From: Photobacterium lutimaris
GTDB taxonomy: Bacteria > Pseudomonadota > Gammaproteobacteria > Enterobacterales > Vibrionaceae
Length of the DNA stretch: 64,000 nt
Direction: 5' to 3'
Assembly (NCBI RefSeq): GCF_003025555.1
Contig: NZ_PYMH01000002.1
Coordinates: 620,001-684,000, forward strand
The position numbers and the translations under genes are program-made. Shown piece after piece: positions 55,460 through 64,000 of the stretch. The notes under the pieces were generated by a model, which worked only from the letters and a program-made list of their open reading frames with translations, searched no databases and was not told the origin of the DNA. Numbering within the stretch: position 1 is the first letter of the stretch; each line of letters starts with the position of its first letter.

Positions 55460-57226
55460 CTACTCACCAAACTGGATACGGTGCAGCTGGGCATAAGCGC
55501 CATCTTGCGCCAACAGTTCAGCATGCACACCGCGCTCAACGATTTCACCATCATCAACCACTAGAATTTGATCAGCGTTTTCAATGGTCGACAGACGGTG
55601 GGCAATAACCAGCACCGTTCGATCTTTCTGCAATTCGTCCAGCGCAGACTGAATTGCACGCTCTGATTCGGTATCCAAGGCAGAGGTTGCCTCATCGAGG
55701 ATAAGCACTGGGGCATTTCGCAGCAAGGCGCGGGCAATTGCGATACGCTGGCGCTGGCCGCCTGACAGGCTCACACCGTTCTCGCCAATCATGGTATCCA
55801 GGCCATTGTCCATGCCTTTGATAAAGTCCATGGCGTAAGCAAGCTCAGCCGCTTTTTCAATGTCTGCTCGGCTGTATGCTTCACCGCTTGCATAAGCAAT
55901 ATTGTTGGCGACGGTATCGTTAAACAGGTGAACGTTCTGCGACACAACAGCAACCTGCTCACGCAGATTGGAAAGCTTGTAATCACAGATGTCATGGTTA
56001 TCGATTGTAATACTACCCGAGTCAATGTCATAGAAGCGGGTGAGCAAGTTGGCAATGGTACTTTTGCCCGAACCGGAACGCCCCACCAAAGCCAAGGTCT
56101 GCCCGGCTGGCAAATCAAAGTTCACGCATCTCAACGCTGGGGAATCTTTGGTCGGATAAGTGAAAGTCACATCCTTGACATGGATATCACCATTCACTCG
56201 CTTGGCTTCATACTGACCGTTATCTTTTTCTGTTTCCAGTTCCATCAGGCCAAACAAGGTCTGGCAGGCCGCCATACCGCGTTGGAATTGCGACGTCACA
56301 TTGGTAAGCGCCTTAAGCGGGCGCATCAAACCAAACATAGAACCAAAGATCAGAGCAAAAGTACCCGGCGTCAAAGACTCGCGTAGCGACTCAGTATTGG
56401 CCAGAACCAGCACAACGATCAATGCCATAGAGGCAATAACCTGAATGACGGGGTTAGCAATCGCTTGAGCCGATACCAGCTTCATCGTCTGCTGACGCAT
56501 CCGGTTGCTCACTTGCTCAAAGCGCTCCTGCTCAACCTGCTGACCGCCATAGCTCAGGACCACCTTGTGGCCTTTCAGCATTTGTTCGGCAGACGATGTC
56601 ACTGACCCCATCGCATCTTGCATATTCTTGGAGATGCGGCGGAAACGCTTGGAGACCACACGGATACTGAGGGCAACCACAGGTGCAATCACCAGCAGGA
56701 TTGCAGACAACTGCCAGCTGTTATAAAACATGATTGCCATCAGGGCAATAATGCTCGCCCCCTCACGCACCAAACTGACCATCGCGTTACTGGTTGCAGC
56801 CGCAACTTGCTCTGAATCATAGGTGATACGCGAAAGTAATTTGCCCGAAGATTCTTTATCGAAAAAACCGACTGGCATTTTCATGAAGTGGTTGAACATC
56901 TGGCGGCGCATGCTCATCACCACATTGCCAGAGACCCATGCAAGGCAATAGGTAGAAACAAAGCCACTGAAGCCACGGAGGATCATTAGCCCCATCAAGT
57001 AAATTGGCATCATAGCCAGGAAATTCGACTCGATACCGTCGATTCCACCAAAGCTTTCATCCATCAGTGGCTTAATCATCGAGAGCATCAATGCATCACT
57101 TGCAGCATTAATAATCAATGCAACAATAGCGACAGCCAAACCGGCTTTGTAAAGGCTAATTGAAGGCCACAGTCGCTTAAACGTCTCCCAAGTGGTTTGA
57201 TCGTTCGAAGTAGTCATGGAAACCAT
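55460..57226 (-). CDS. msbA: MsbA, lipid A-core flippase ABC transporter
   Basis: MsbA flips the lipid A-core glycolipid from the inner to outer face of the inner membrane. The 588-residue half-transporter has six transmembrane helices in the first about 330 residues. Walker [10 protein letters not shown] starts near residue 382, the ABC signature is [16 protein letters not shown] and Walker B is [11 protein letters not shown]. Two ATGs (57226 and 57217) are possible starts; I keep the first. It heads the msbA-lpxK-ycaR-kdsB unit. comEC lies 126 bp upstream on the same strand, as in E. coli. Confidence 0.97.
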   Translation of the reverse strand: MVSMTTSNDQTTWETFKRLWPSISLYKAGLAVAIVALIINAASDALMLSMIKPLMDESFGGIDGIESNFLAMMPIYLMGLMILRGFSGFVSTYCLAWVSGNVVMSMRRQMFNHFMKMPVGFFDKESSGKLLSRITYDSEQVAAATSNAMVSLVREGASIIALMAIMFYNSWQLSAILLVIAPVVALSIRVVSKRFRRISKNMQDAMGSVTSSAEQMLKGHKVVLSYGGQQVEQERFEQVSNRMRQQTMKLVSAQAIANPVIQVIASMALIVVLVLANTESLRESLTPGTFALIFGSMFGLMRPLKALTNVTSQFQRGMAACQTLFGLMELETEKDNGQYEAKRVNGDIHVKDVTFTYPTKDSPALRCVNFDLPAGQTLALVGRSGSGKSTIANLLTRFYDIDSGSITIDNHDICDYKLSNLREQVAVVSQNVHLFNDTVANNIAYASGEAYSRADIEKAAELAYAMDFIKGMDNGLDTMIGENGVSLSGGQRQRIAIARALLRNAPVLILDEATSALDTESERAIQSALDELQKDRTVLVIAHRLSTIENADQILVVDDGEIVERGVHAELLAQDGAYAQLHRIQFGE

Positions 57227-57351
57227 TTTTTCTTAAAGTCAATTTTCCCATTCTACTCGCATAAATGCCGGAGACCAAATAAGTTCATCGACCAACGCCA
57301 AAGACTGTTTGATTTTCAAACAGCCATTATCATCAATTAACCATATAGCAT

Positions 57352-59718
57352 TTACCGTACTGGCAATACGGGCCTGAACCACGCCGCTTTTCGATCTTGG
57401 CGATACCGCACAACGTCTACGTCTTGATCATTAATAAGCAGTGAGATCTGGCCTGATTCAGCAGTAGATAGCCAGCTAACGTTTTTGTTGTCTAGGTAGC
57501 GCTGGTGCACATCCCTGGAGGGTAAATTCCAAGGATTAAACCGTGCAACCGAGACCAGTGCATATTTGGGAGCCATCTTGTTAAGCCAGCCCATTTGCTC
57601 TAGCCAGGTGGTTGTAGACGAACTGCGACTGCCATGATGCGGTACCAGTAGGATATCCGGTGACAGATTAGGTTCCAGCCTGGCCAATAACAGCTCGGAG
57701 ATGGCATCAATATCCCCGGTCAGAAGCAAGGATGCCCCCGCCTCTTGCTTGACTTCGATGACACAAGAGTGAGGGTTAGCCGCTCGCGTCACTCGCTTGG
57801 GTGGCCACAGCACGCGAAAACTCAAGCTGTGCCACTGCCATTGTTCTCCGCGTACACAAGCGAGATAATCCTCGCGATAATCACTACTTCGCTTCCATAC
57901 CGGTTCAAAAGTGTCCACCAAATAGTCGGCCCCTGCGGCGTGATCACTATCAGCATGGCTCAGTATTAAGCCATCCAGTGTCGCTTGCCCTCTCTGTTTC
58001 AATACCGGTTCAATGACTGAACGAGCGATAGACCCGCCCGGCCAGCGGTTACCGGTATCGTAAAGGACGCTGCGATTGTGGATTGATATCAATACCGCTA
58101 AACCATGCCCGACATCGAGCAAGTCAACCTGCCATGGCTCAGACGTTTTAAAGTGCTCCTGCTTACCATCCACTCCCGTGACTTGCCTGCCATTTGGTGC
58201 GAATGGCTGATTCCACAATAGAGCCACGCTCGAAAGCACAACGAGCAAAGCGGCAAAGCGCCTCAGTGGCAGCAACCAAAGCAAAACTGACATTGCCGCT
58301 ATCGCCAATACCCAACTCCCGGTTCTGTCGGCTAACATCCACCAGCCACCACGAGCCCATTCAGCGATCCAAAGCACCGGCGACAGTGTCATGTTCGCCC
58401 ATTGCCAACACACCATAGCCACTTGTTCCACGGGAGATAACACAATAGCAGCTAACACCAAAGGCACCGTGGTCATACTGACCCAGGGCACAGCCAGTAA
58501 ATTCACCAAAGGGGCCCAAGGTGAAAAACCACCAAACCACAACCACTGCACCGGCAGCATCAACACGAGCAATGATAACTGGAGCAACAGCAGTGCCCGC
58601 CATTTGCCCAGCCACCTTTGGTGAAGCTTCAACGCTGAGCTTTCCTCGAACCTTACGCCACCAGCATGTGCCAAAGCGATCACCGCGACCGCCGCAAATG
58701 AAAGCCAAAATCCCGCGCTGTAAGAGGCTAGCGGGTCCAACGCCAGACTAACGGTAAAAACCAATAGCAAAATCTGCCACCCCGGCCAGACAACCCTGAA
58801 CCGCAGTAACACCAGTACGACCAAGCTCATCAACAAGGCTCGCTGCGTCGGCAGGGTAAACCCAGCAAGCCATGCGTATAGCGCTCCAGTGGTCAACCCC
58901 AGCCACAAGGGTAGCCATATCGCGTTTGGCCAATCCCCAAAAAGGTTTCGCAAAACACCCCCGCTCCACCACCCCAGCATAATAGCCAGGCCAATATGCA
59001 ATCCGGAAATTGCCATCAGATGGGCAAGGCCACTGTCACGCAATAGCCCCCAATCGCGTGCCTCCAGTGCCCCACGGTAGCCAAAGCCCAGGGCCAATAG
59101 GTACCCTTGGTGGCTGAGGCTCTCGGTATGTTCCAACGCACGATCGAACACCATTTGGCGAAGACTCGCCAAAGTGTGTTGGCCACTGGCTAAGCGAACG
59201 CCACTGATCACGACACCTACCCCGTGGATCCCTTTGCTAACAAACTGCCGCTCCCTGTCATAGCCGGCGCTGTTAACGCGGCCATGCGGTGGCCGCAATC
59301 GAACTTGCAGTTGCCAATGTTCGCCTTGCTTCATCACCGGGATATTATTCTGATCTTGCCAACTGAGCCTTAAACGCAGTGTTTTGCTTGAACGAAAACC
59401 TGACTGAGGTAATTCCGACGTTACAAAATCAAACAAAGTATCTAATTTCTTATGATTTAATAGGCTGCTAACTTCCCCAACTATGGTAATATTCCTCGGC
59501 TCAATCAAAGCCAGTTGGACGTTTTTTAGATAGGATGTTGCGGCGAGATTCGCCAAACAAGCACCGATGCCGACGTAGATCAAAAGTCGCCATCGGAAAT
59601 AGAAACACACTACACTGCCTATCATTAAGGCTGTAATAAAACCATGATAGGTTGGCAATGCCAGCCAAAAGTGAAGCGATAGCAGTCCAAGTGCAACCCC
59701 GGCAGCGCTTTTGTTCAT
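57352..59718 (-). CDS. comEC: ComEC/Rec2 DNA-uptake channel
   Basis: ComEC carries single-stranded DNA across the inner membrane during natural transformation. From ATG 59718 (788 residues) it starts MNKSAAGVALGLLSLHFWLA. Upstream in-frame codons would overlap the divergent DUF2062 gene. It has an N-terminal DUF4131 region, a multi-pass competence domain (GYLLALGFGYRGALEARDWG, HLMAISGLHIGLAIMLGWWS) and a C-terminal metallo-beta-lactamase-like domain with LDVGHGLAVLI and LSHADSDHAAGADYLVD. Vibrios are naturally competent on chitin, so a working gene is expected. Confidence 0.93.
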   Translation of the reverse strand: MNKSAAGVALGLLSLHFWLALPTYHGFITALMIGSVVCFYFRWRLLIYVGIGACLANLAATSYLKNVQLALIEPRNITIVGEVSSLLNHKKLDTLFDFVTSELPQSGFRSSKTLRLRLSWQDQNNIPVMKQGEHWQLQVRLRPPHGRVNSAGYDRERQFVSKGIHGVGVVISGVRLASGQHTLASLRQMVFDRALEHTESLSHQGYLLALGFGYRGALEARDWGLLRDSGLAHLMAISGLHIGLAIMLGWWSGGVLRNLFGDWPNAIWLPLWLGLTTGALYAWLAGFTLPTQRALLMSLVVLVLLRFRVVWPGWQILLLVFTVSLALDPLASYSAGFWLSFAAVAVIALAHAGGVRFEESSALKLHQRWLGKWRALLLLQLSLLVLMLPVQWLWFGGFSPWAPLVNLLAVPWVSMTTVPLVLAAIVLSPVEQVAMVCWQWANMTLSPVLWIAEWARGGWWMLADRTGSWVLAIAAMSVLLWLLPLRRFAALLVVLSSVALLWNQPFAPNGRQVTGVDGKQEHFKTSEPWQVDLLDVGHGLAVLISIHNRSVLYDTGNRWPGGSIARSVIEPVLKQRGQATLDGLILSHADSDHAAGADYLVDTFEPVWKRSSDYREDYLACVRGEQWQWHSLSFRVLWPPKRVTRAANPHSCVIEVKQEAGASLLLTGDIDAISELLLARLEPNLSPDILLVPHHGSRSSSTTTWLEQMGWLNKMAPKYALVSVARFNPWNLPSRDVHQRYLDNKNVSWLSTAESGQISLLINDQDVDVVRYRQDRKAAWFRPVLPVR

Positions 59719-59749
59719 CTCAAGCCTGCCTGTGAACAAAAGAATTACA

Positions 59750-60268
59750 ATGCCAAGACAAGTAATTAAACGAATGATGCCAAGCCATGATGTCATCAAA
59801 CGCCAAAAGGCGTTGAAGATATTTGGCAACGTGCTTTATAACCCAAATTTGTGGTGCCTTAATCGCCGTTCGGCGTCTGGCGCATTTGCGGTCGGTTTGT
59901 TTATGGCGTTCGTCCCCCTCCCCAGTCAAATGATCATGGCTGCCGGCATCGCCATATTTTTCAGCGTCAACTTGCCTCTTTCGGTCTGTTTGGTATGGAT
60001 CAGCAACCCAATTACTATGCCTGTCATGTTTTATGGCGCATACAAGGTTGGGGCCTGGATCATGAATACACCACACCAAGCTTTCCACTTCGAATTGTCT
60101 TGGGAGTTTTTGCTGCACCAAATGAATCAGATTGGCCCTCCTTTCCTATTGGGCTGTGCCGTTTGTGCCGTATTCTTTTCAGCTATCGGCTACTTCGGTA
60201 TCCGTGGCCTGTGGCGCTACTCTGTGGTAAGAAGCTGGCAAAAACGCCGCTTCCGTATGCTGAAATAG
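59750..60268 (+). CDS. DUF2062 family membrane protein
   Basis: The 172-residue protein from ATG 59750 has an N-terminal cationic region, then three membrane segments typical of DUF2062: SASGAFAVGLFMAFVPLPSQ, IFFSVNLPLSVCLVWISNPI and FLLGCAVCAVFFSAIGYFGI. The NPITMPVMFYGAYKVG motif is a family hallmark. Function is unknown, but it is divergent from comEC in vibrios, as here (31 bp). A strong terminator follows. Confidence 0.85.
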   Translation: MPRQVIKRMMPSHDVIKRQKALKIFGNVLYNPNLWCLNRRSASGAFAVGLFMAFVPLPSQMIMAAGIAIFFSVNLPLSVCLVWISNPITMPVMFYGAYKVGAWIMNTPHQAFHFELSWEFLLHQMNQIGPPFLLGCAVCAVFFSAIGYFGIRGLWRYSVVRSWQKRRFRMLK

Positions 60269-60301
60269 TTCTGGGCAAATATAGTTTTTGACAGCTAAAA
60301 T

Positions 60302-60332
60302 AAAAAAACCTCGCCGCTGCGAGGTTTTTTTT
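60302..60332 (+). terminator. Rho-independent terminator of the DUF2062 gene
   Basis: A 13-bp stem (AAAAAAACCTCGC with GCGAGGTTTTTTT) and a CGCT loop lie 33 bp after the stop, with eight T residues. Confidence 0.93.
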
Positions 60333-60507
60333 AGCCCGATGATCAGTCGGACTCAACTATATCTGTCGACTTAGTGAAGTAGGTGGCAGGTTGGTGCAAC
60401 CCCCTTTCGCTGGCTCAGCCAAAAGGCGATCTCCCCCCAAAGCGTGATTTCATTGACGACTTGCCAAAGCAAGGACTCAAATCATCACCCTTCAGGGAAA
60501 ACACCAC

Positions 60508-61755
60508 TTATTTGGCACTCAATACCATTGCAGGCTGAAGTGCCCCTGCTCGCTTGGCCGGGTACCAGGTTGCCAAGAAACTCAAAATCACCGCAGTCGC
60601 GGTCACCAGCAACACATCTTGCATCGACAGTAGCGTCGGCAAAAAATCGACAAAATAAATATCGCCAGACAAGAACTGGTGGCCAATCAAGGTTTCCAGG
60701 CCTTTAATCAAGGTAGTAAGGTTAACGGCCACCAAGGAGCCCAGCAACGAACCGACCAAGCTACCCACGATACCCGATAAAACACCGTGCCAAATGAAAA
60801 TGGCGCGGATCAACCGATCTGTCGCCCCCATGGTGCGCAATATCGCAATATCCGCCGCCCTGTCTTTCACCGCCATCATCAAGGTCGATACAATATTAAA
60901 GCTCGCGACCCCAATCACCAGTACCATCACCAAATACATAATGGTGCGTACCATTTGAATATCTCGGTAAAGGTAACCGTACTTTTGGTTCCAGCTCTTC
61001 AGGTACACATAAACCGGTAAGGTAAAACCGACTTCACGGACGATACTTTGGGCATCCAAGACCTTGTCGACGTTCAGCTCAATACCGGTGATCCCCTCGC
61101 CCATCGACAAATACCCTTGGGCGTCTTGCAGAGGTACCAGGGCAAAGTTATGGTCAATCTGTCCCGCCAACGCAAGCAGGCCCGCAACTTGAAGCCGGAT
61201 ACGATGCGGCGCCTTGAGCTTCAGGCTTGGGTCTGGGTTGGGGATCATGGCGGTGATCCAGTCTCCAACGCCGATACCCAGCTTGTCTGCTACACCTTGG
61301 CCCAGAATGACCTGCTGCTTACCCGCTTCAAAACGATCCCAAGCATTGTCTTTGACAAACTGTGGCAACACACTGACGTCACGTTGCTTCTCAGGGTTAA
61401 CGCCACGCACTTCCACGGCCTTGAGGCTGTTACCTTTCTCTAGCAGCGCCGTAAACTGGATGTACGGGGCTGCAGCGGTCACCCTCGGATGCTGTTCGAC
61501 GATATCGAGCACCGGCTGCCAGTCTTCAAACGGCGGCGTCACCGCCTCCAATTCGCCATGGGGGATCACCGACAGGACCCGGTTTTGCAACTCACGTTCA
61601 AATCCGTTCATCGCCGATAAACCTATGATGATAACGGCAACACCTACCGCTATCCCCAGGGTTGATGAAATCGAAATAAACGAAACCATCCGGTTTCGCT
61701 GCTTGGCGCGGCTAAAGCGGCTGCCGATAAAAAGAGAAAGTGGTCGAAACATCAA
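60508..61755 (-). CDS. lolE: LolE, lipoprotein-releasing ABC permease
   Basis: LolE, with LolC and LolD2, extracts outer-membrane lipoproteins from the inner membrane and hands them to LolA. The 415-residue protein has one N-terminal transmembrane segment ([20 protein letters not shown]), a large periplasmic domain, and three C-terminal segments of the FtsX/LolE type. Its start overlaps the lolD end by four bases (ATGA). It is last in lolC-lolD-lolE, the E. coli order. LolC versus LolE is assigned by order. Confidence 0.94.
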   Translation of the reverse strand: MMFRPLSLFIGSRFSRAKQRNRMVSFISISSTLGIAVGVAVIIIGLSAMNGFERELQNRVLSVIPHGELEAVTPPFEDWQPVLDIVEQHPRVTAAAPYIQFTALLEKGNSLKAVEVRGVNPEKQRDVSVLPQFVKDNAWDRFEAGKQQVILGQGVADKLGIGVGDWITAMIPNPDPSLKLKAPHRIRLQVAGLLALAGQIDHNFALVPLQDAQGYLSMGEGITGIELNVDKVLDAQSIVREVGFTLPVYVYLKSWNQKYGYLYRDIQMVRTIMYLVMVLVIGVASFNIVSTLMMAVKDRAADIAILRTMGATDRLIRAIFIWHGVLSGIVGSLVGSLLGSLVAVNLTTLIKGLETLIGHQFLSGDIYFVDFLPTLLSMQDVLLVTATAVILSFLATWYPAKRAGALQPAMVLSAK

Positions 61756-62441
61756 GCCACCTCTACCAGCTGCAACTCACCATCCAGCATATGCATGCAA
61801 CGATCAAGTTTGCCAGCCAGCTCATTATCATGGGTCACGACCAAGAAGGCCGTACCCGACTCCTTGTTGAGCTTGCGCATCAAATCATAGATTTCCAATG
61901 CGGTTTTATGATCCAGGTTACCCGTCGGCTCGTCGGCCAATACCAGAGACGGTTTGTTGACCAACGCCCTTGCAATCGCAACTCGTTGACGCTCACCGCC
62001 ACTGAGCTCGGAAGGACGGTGCTCCAGCCTGTGGCCAAGCCCTACCAGCTCCAAGATACTGTGGGCCTGTGCCCGAGCTTTATTCGCGGCAACCCCACCG
62101 ATCAGCAATGGCATAGCCACATTTTCCAGCGCGCTGAAATCGGCCAGCAGGTGATGGAACTGATAGACAAAACCAATCTCCTGATTGCGCAGTTTGGCCT
62201 GCTTGTTGGCACTCATGGCATTGAGCTTTTGTCCCTTGAAGAACACTTCGCCCTCGGTCGGATCATCCAACGCCCCGAGTAAATGCAACAGCGTACTCTT
62301 GCCCGAGCCTGATGCGCCGACAATACCAACCAGCTCGCCAGCATCAAGATGGAAACCGACCCCTTTTAGCACCTCTGTTTCAAGCTGGGCTTCTTGATAG
62401 ACTTTTCTCAGGCCCTGACAAACCAATAGTGCATTACTCAT
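61752..62441 (-). CDS. lolD: LolD, lipoprotein-releasing ABC ATPase
   Basis: LolD powers lipoprotein release. The 229-residue ATPase has Walker [11 protein letters not shown] (residues 41-50), the Q-loop [17 protein letters not shown], the [16 protein letters not shown] signature and Walker [22 protein letters not shown] is the LolD-type motif. The start overlaps the lolC end by eight bases, and the end overlaps lolE by four. Confidence 0.96.
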   Translation of the reverse strand: MSNALLVCQGLRKVYQEAQLETEVLKGVGFHLDAGELVGIVGASGSGKSTLLHLLGALDDPTEGEVFFKGQKLNAMSANKQAKLRNQEIGFVYQFHHLLADFSALENVAMPLLIGGVAANKARAQAHSILELVGLGHRLEHRPSELSGGERQRVAIARALVNKPSLVLADEPTGNLDHKTALEIYDLMRKLNKESGTAFLVVTHDNELAGKLDRCMHMLDGELQLVEVA

Positions 62442-63642
62442 AACGAAGTGCCTCTGCTGGGCGAACCGATGCCGCCCGGTAGGAAGGAAAAACAGTCGCC
62501 AGCAAACTTAAAATAATCGCGCCGACAATAACGGAAGTAATCTGCAATGGTGAAATTACTATGGGTAGCTGACCGCCTGCGGTGATCAAATCAACCCCAA
62601 CAACAGTGAGCAAAGAATTCAAGTTTAGTGCCAATAAGGTACCCAATACTCCCCCAATAATCGCGCCGATCACGCCGCTACTGGCGCCTTGCACCATAAA
62701 CACTAACAAGACCTGACGGCTGCTCATGCCCTGCGTTTTTAAAATAGCCACTTCGGCCTGCTTCTCCATCACCACCATGATCAAGGCCGAAATAATATTG
62801 AAGGCGGCGACACCGATAATCAGCCCCAGCATCAAGCCCATCATGTTCTTTTCCATTTTCACGGCTTGGAAAAGCTCACCGCGTTGTTCACGCCAGTCAG
62901 ACCAGGTCATCCCCTCAGGTAAAGGCTGGTTGGCAAGATCGGCGACCACGAACGGATCATCGACGAACAAGCGCCATCCTGTGATTTCGCCCGGCTTGAG
63001 TCGTAACAACCGCCCAGCATCCTCGATATGGGTCAACATGATCTGGCCGTCAACATCCGAGCCGGTGTTATATAAGCCCGCGACTTCAAAGTTTCGCTGG
63101 CTAGGAATTCGTCCGAGCGGGGTATACTGGCTGGCGCTAGTGACCATCAAACGTACCTTGTCACCCACTTTGACGCCCAGTTGATTGGCCAGGCTTTGGC
63201 CAAGGATCACCTTATAGCTGCCCGCTTCCAAATCCATGATATCGCCATGGTTTATGTAATAGCCAACAGGTTCAAAGGCTTCAGGATCGACACCCAGCAT
63301 CATACCGGCAGCCAGTGACTTGGCGCTTTGCAAAATCGCCTCGCTACGGGTGAGTGGTGACACCATGTCAACATAGGGAATCGCGGTGAGCGCTTCGGGA
63401 GGGTGTTCTGTGCGGGTAAGATGGCCATCGTGGGTCGAGATCACAGCTTGGGGCATCACCCCAAGGATCCGTTCCTTGAGTTGCTGCTCAAAGCCATTCA
63501 TCACAGACAGTACCGTTACCAGAGATAGCACTCCAACGGTAATACCCGCGGTCGACATATATGAAACAAAACGGCTGAACCTATCACCAGAACGTCCTCT
63601 GAGATAACGCAGACCGATAAAAAACGAGACGGGATGAAACAT
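62434..63642 (-). CDS. lolC: LolC, lipoprotein-releasing ABC permease
   Basis: LolC is the partner permease that recruits LolA. The 402-residue protein begins [20 protein letters not shown] with a cytoplasmic start, then a membrane segment ([20 protein letters not shown]), a periplasmic domain with the hook-like [10 protein letters not shown] region, and three C-terminal membrane segments ([20 protein letters not shown] and others). It is first in lolCDE. It resembles LolE over most of its length, as expected for paralogues. Confidence 0.94.
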   Translation of the reverse strand: MFHPVSFFIGLRYLRGRSGDRFSRFVSYMSTAGITVGVLSLVTVLSVMNGFEQQLKERILGVMPQAVISTHDGHLTRTEHPPEALTAIPYVDMVSPLTRSEAILQSAKSLAAGMMLGVDPEAFEPVGYYINHGDIMDLEAGSYKVILGQSLANQLGVKVGDKVRLMVTSASQYTPLGRIPSQRNFEVAGLYNTGSDVDGQIMLTHIEDAGRLLRLKPGEITGWRLFVDDPFVVADLANQPLPEGMTWSDWREQRGELFQAVKMEKNMMGLMLGLIIGVAAFNIISALIMVVMEKQAEVAILKTQGMSSRQVLLVFMVQGASSGVIGAIIGGVLGTLLALNLNSLLTVVGVDLITAGGQLPIVISPLQITSVIVGAIILSLLATVFPSYRAASVRPAEALRYE

Positions 63643-63831
63643 AGATTAGAAAGATACCATCCTTATAAAAACTGTTCGAAAGCATACCTGTTGCCGCGCC
63701 TGATTACCATTAAGCTCAGTAAAACTAATGTAAAAACAGCGGGTAAAACCACCACTCTGCAACCACTTTACTTGTCCCTGAGCAATAGGTGGGTGATAAT
63801 CGTAGGATAGTTAATTTATATCGAGTGCGAC

Positions 63832-64000
63832 ATGAATCAGGACGAGTATTTTTCAGTCCATGCTGGATTGACCATCAATGTAGAACCACTCCAACCGGGT
63901 GAAAATGTTCCCGACATGCTGGCTTTCCAGCAAGAAATCCCGCCCCTGTTTCGTATCGCCAGTGAATGCAGCAGCTTGGATGACGGTCTGGAGCATTCAT
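63832..64000 (+). CDS. Probable PilZ-domain protein (PlzB-like), 3' end outside the window
   Basis: Only the first 56 codons are visible, from ATG 63832: MNQDEYFSVHAGLTINVEPL and then a region with FQQEIPPLFRIASECSSL. I recall that in Vibrio cholerae the gene next to lolC on this side is PlzB (VC1885), a PilZ protein, and the N-terminus here is compatible with that family. The c-di-GMP-binding motif (RxxxR) is not yet reached, so the call rests on position and resemblance. It is divergent from lolC with 189 bp between. Confidence 0.55.
   Translation, partial: MNQDEYFSVHAGLTINVEPLQPGENVPDMLAFQQEIPPLFRIASECSSLDDGLEHS

Noticed and set aside
61214..61870. 218-codon open frame on the plus strand across lolE and lolD.
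   Set aside because: It runs antisense through two conserved genes and shows no domain.
1..64000. CRISPR arrays, insertion sequences, integrases, tRNA or rRNA genes.
   Set aside because: No regularly spaced repeats, transposase or integrase motifs, or cloverleaf-like sequences were seen while reading both strands; small or degenerate ones could still be missed by eye.

Overview
The window is chromosomal DNA from a gammaproteobacterium, almost certainly a member of the Vibrionaceae (a Photobacterium- or Grimontia-like genus is plausible, but the genus cannot be fixed from sequence reading alone). The grounds are mukFEB, a VF530-family gene, a DUF2982 gene, YehS and DUF2937 genes, a lolCDE locus followed by the start of a likely PilZ gene, and a backbone gene set that matches the Escherichia coli comEC-msbA-lpxK-ycaR-kdsB-elyC-cmoM-mukFEB-ldtD-mepK-ycbL-aspC-asnS region.

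Layout. 1-9.4 kb: a 5'-truncated secreted-looking protein of unknown function, an AraC-type regulator, a GNAT acetyltransferase, a methyl-accepting chemotaxis protein with a c-type haem motif in its periplasmic domain, asnS, and a group of small conserved genes (DUF2937, a tandem-HTH protein, YehS, VF530). 9.7-15.9 kb: an enoyl-CoA hydratase, a sugar-type MFS transporter divergent from aspC with a consensus CRP site between them, and small hypothetical genes including an Ala/Lys-rich winged-helix protein. 15.9-21 kb: the sugar-phosphate system uhpABC and uhpT, with a readable CRP/UhpA-type promoter ahead of uhpT. 21.3-24.6 kb: ycbL, mepK and ldtD (murein 3-3 crosslink making and cutting).

24.6-42.4 kb is accessory content inserted between ldtD and mukB: MarR and LysR regulators, two paralogous TauE/SafE permeases flanking a DcuA-like transporter, a LysR regulator and an aspartate/glutamate racemase; the L-lactate oxidation operon lldEFG; a truncated haemoglobin; the TMAO respiration operon torECA; a Sel1-repeat exported protein and a lipoprotein. 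42.4-49.8 kb is the condensin operon cmoM-mukF-mukE-mukB with overlapping genes. 49.9-53.5 kb holds elyC, tcyP and a DMT permease. 53.5-59.7 kb is an envelope operon kdsB-ycaR-lpxK-msbA, with comEC just upstream. 59.75-64 kb holds a DUF2062 gene, lolC-lolD-lolE and the first 56 codons of a probable PilZ protein.

Taken together, the backbone supplies cell-envelope biogenesis (KDO, lipid A, lipoprotein sorting, L,D-crosslinks), chromosome organisation and two amino-acid enzymes. The inserted or variable blocks add carbon-source uptake (hexose phosphates, lactate, dicarboxylates or aspartate) and anaerobic or redox functions (TMAO reductase, haem-bearing chemoreceptor, truncated globin). I see no CRISPR array, no intact insertion sequence, no tRNA or rRNA gene and no clear defence system.
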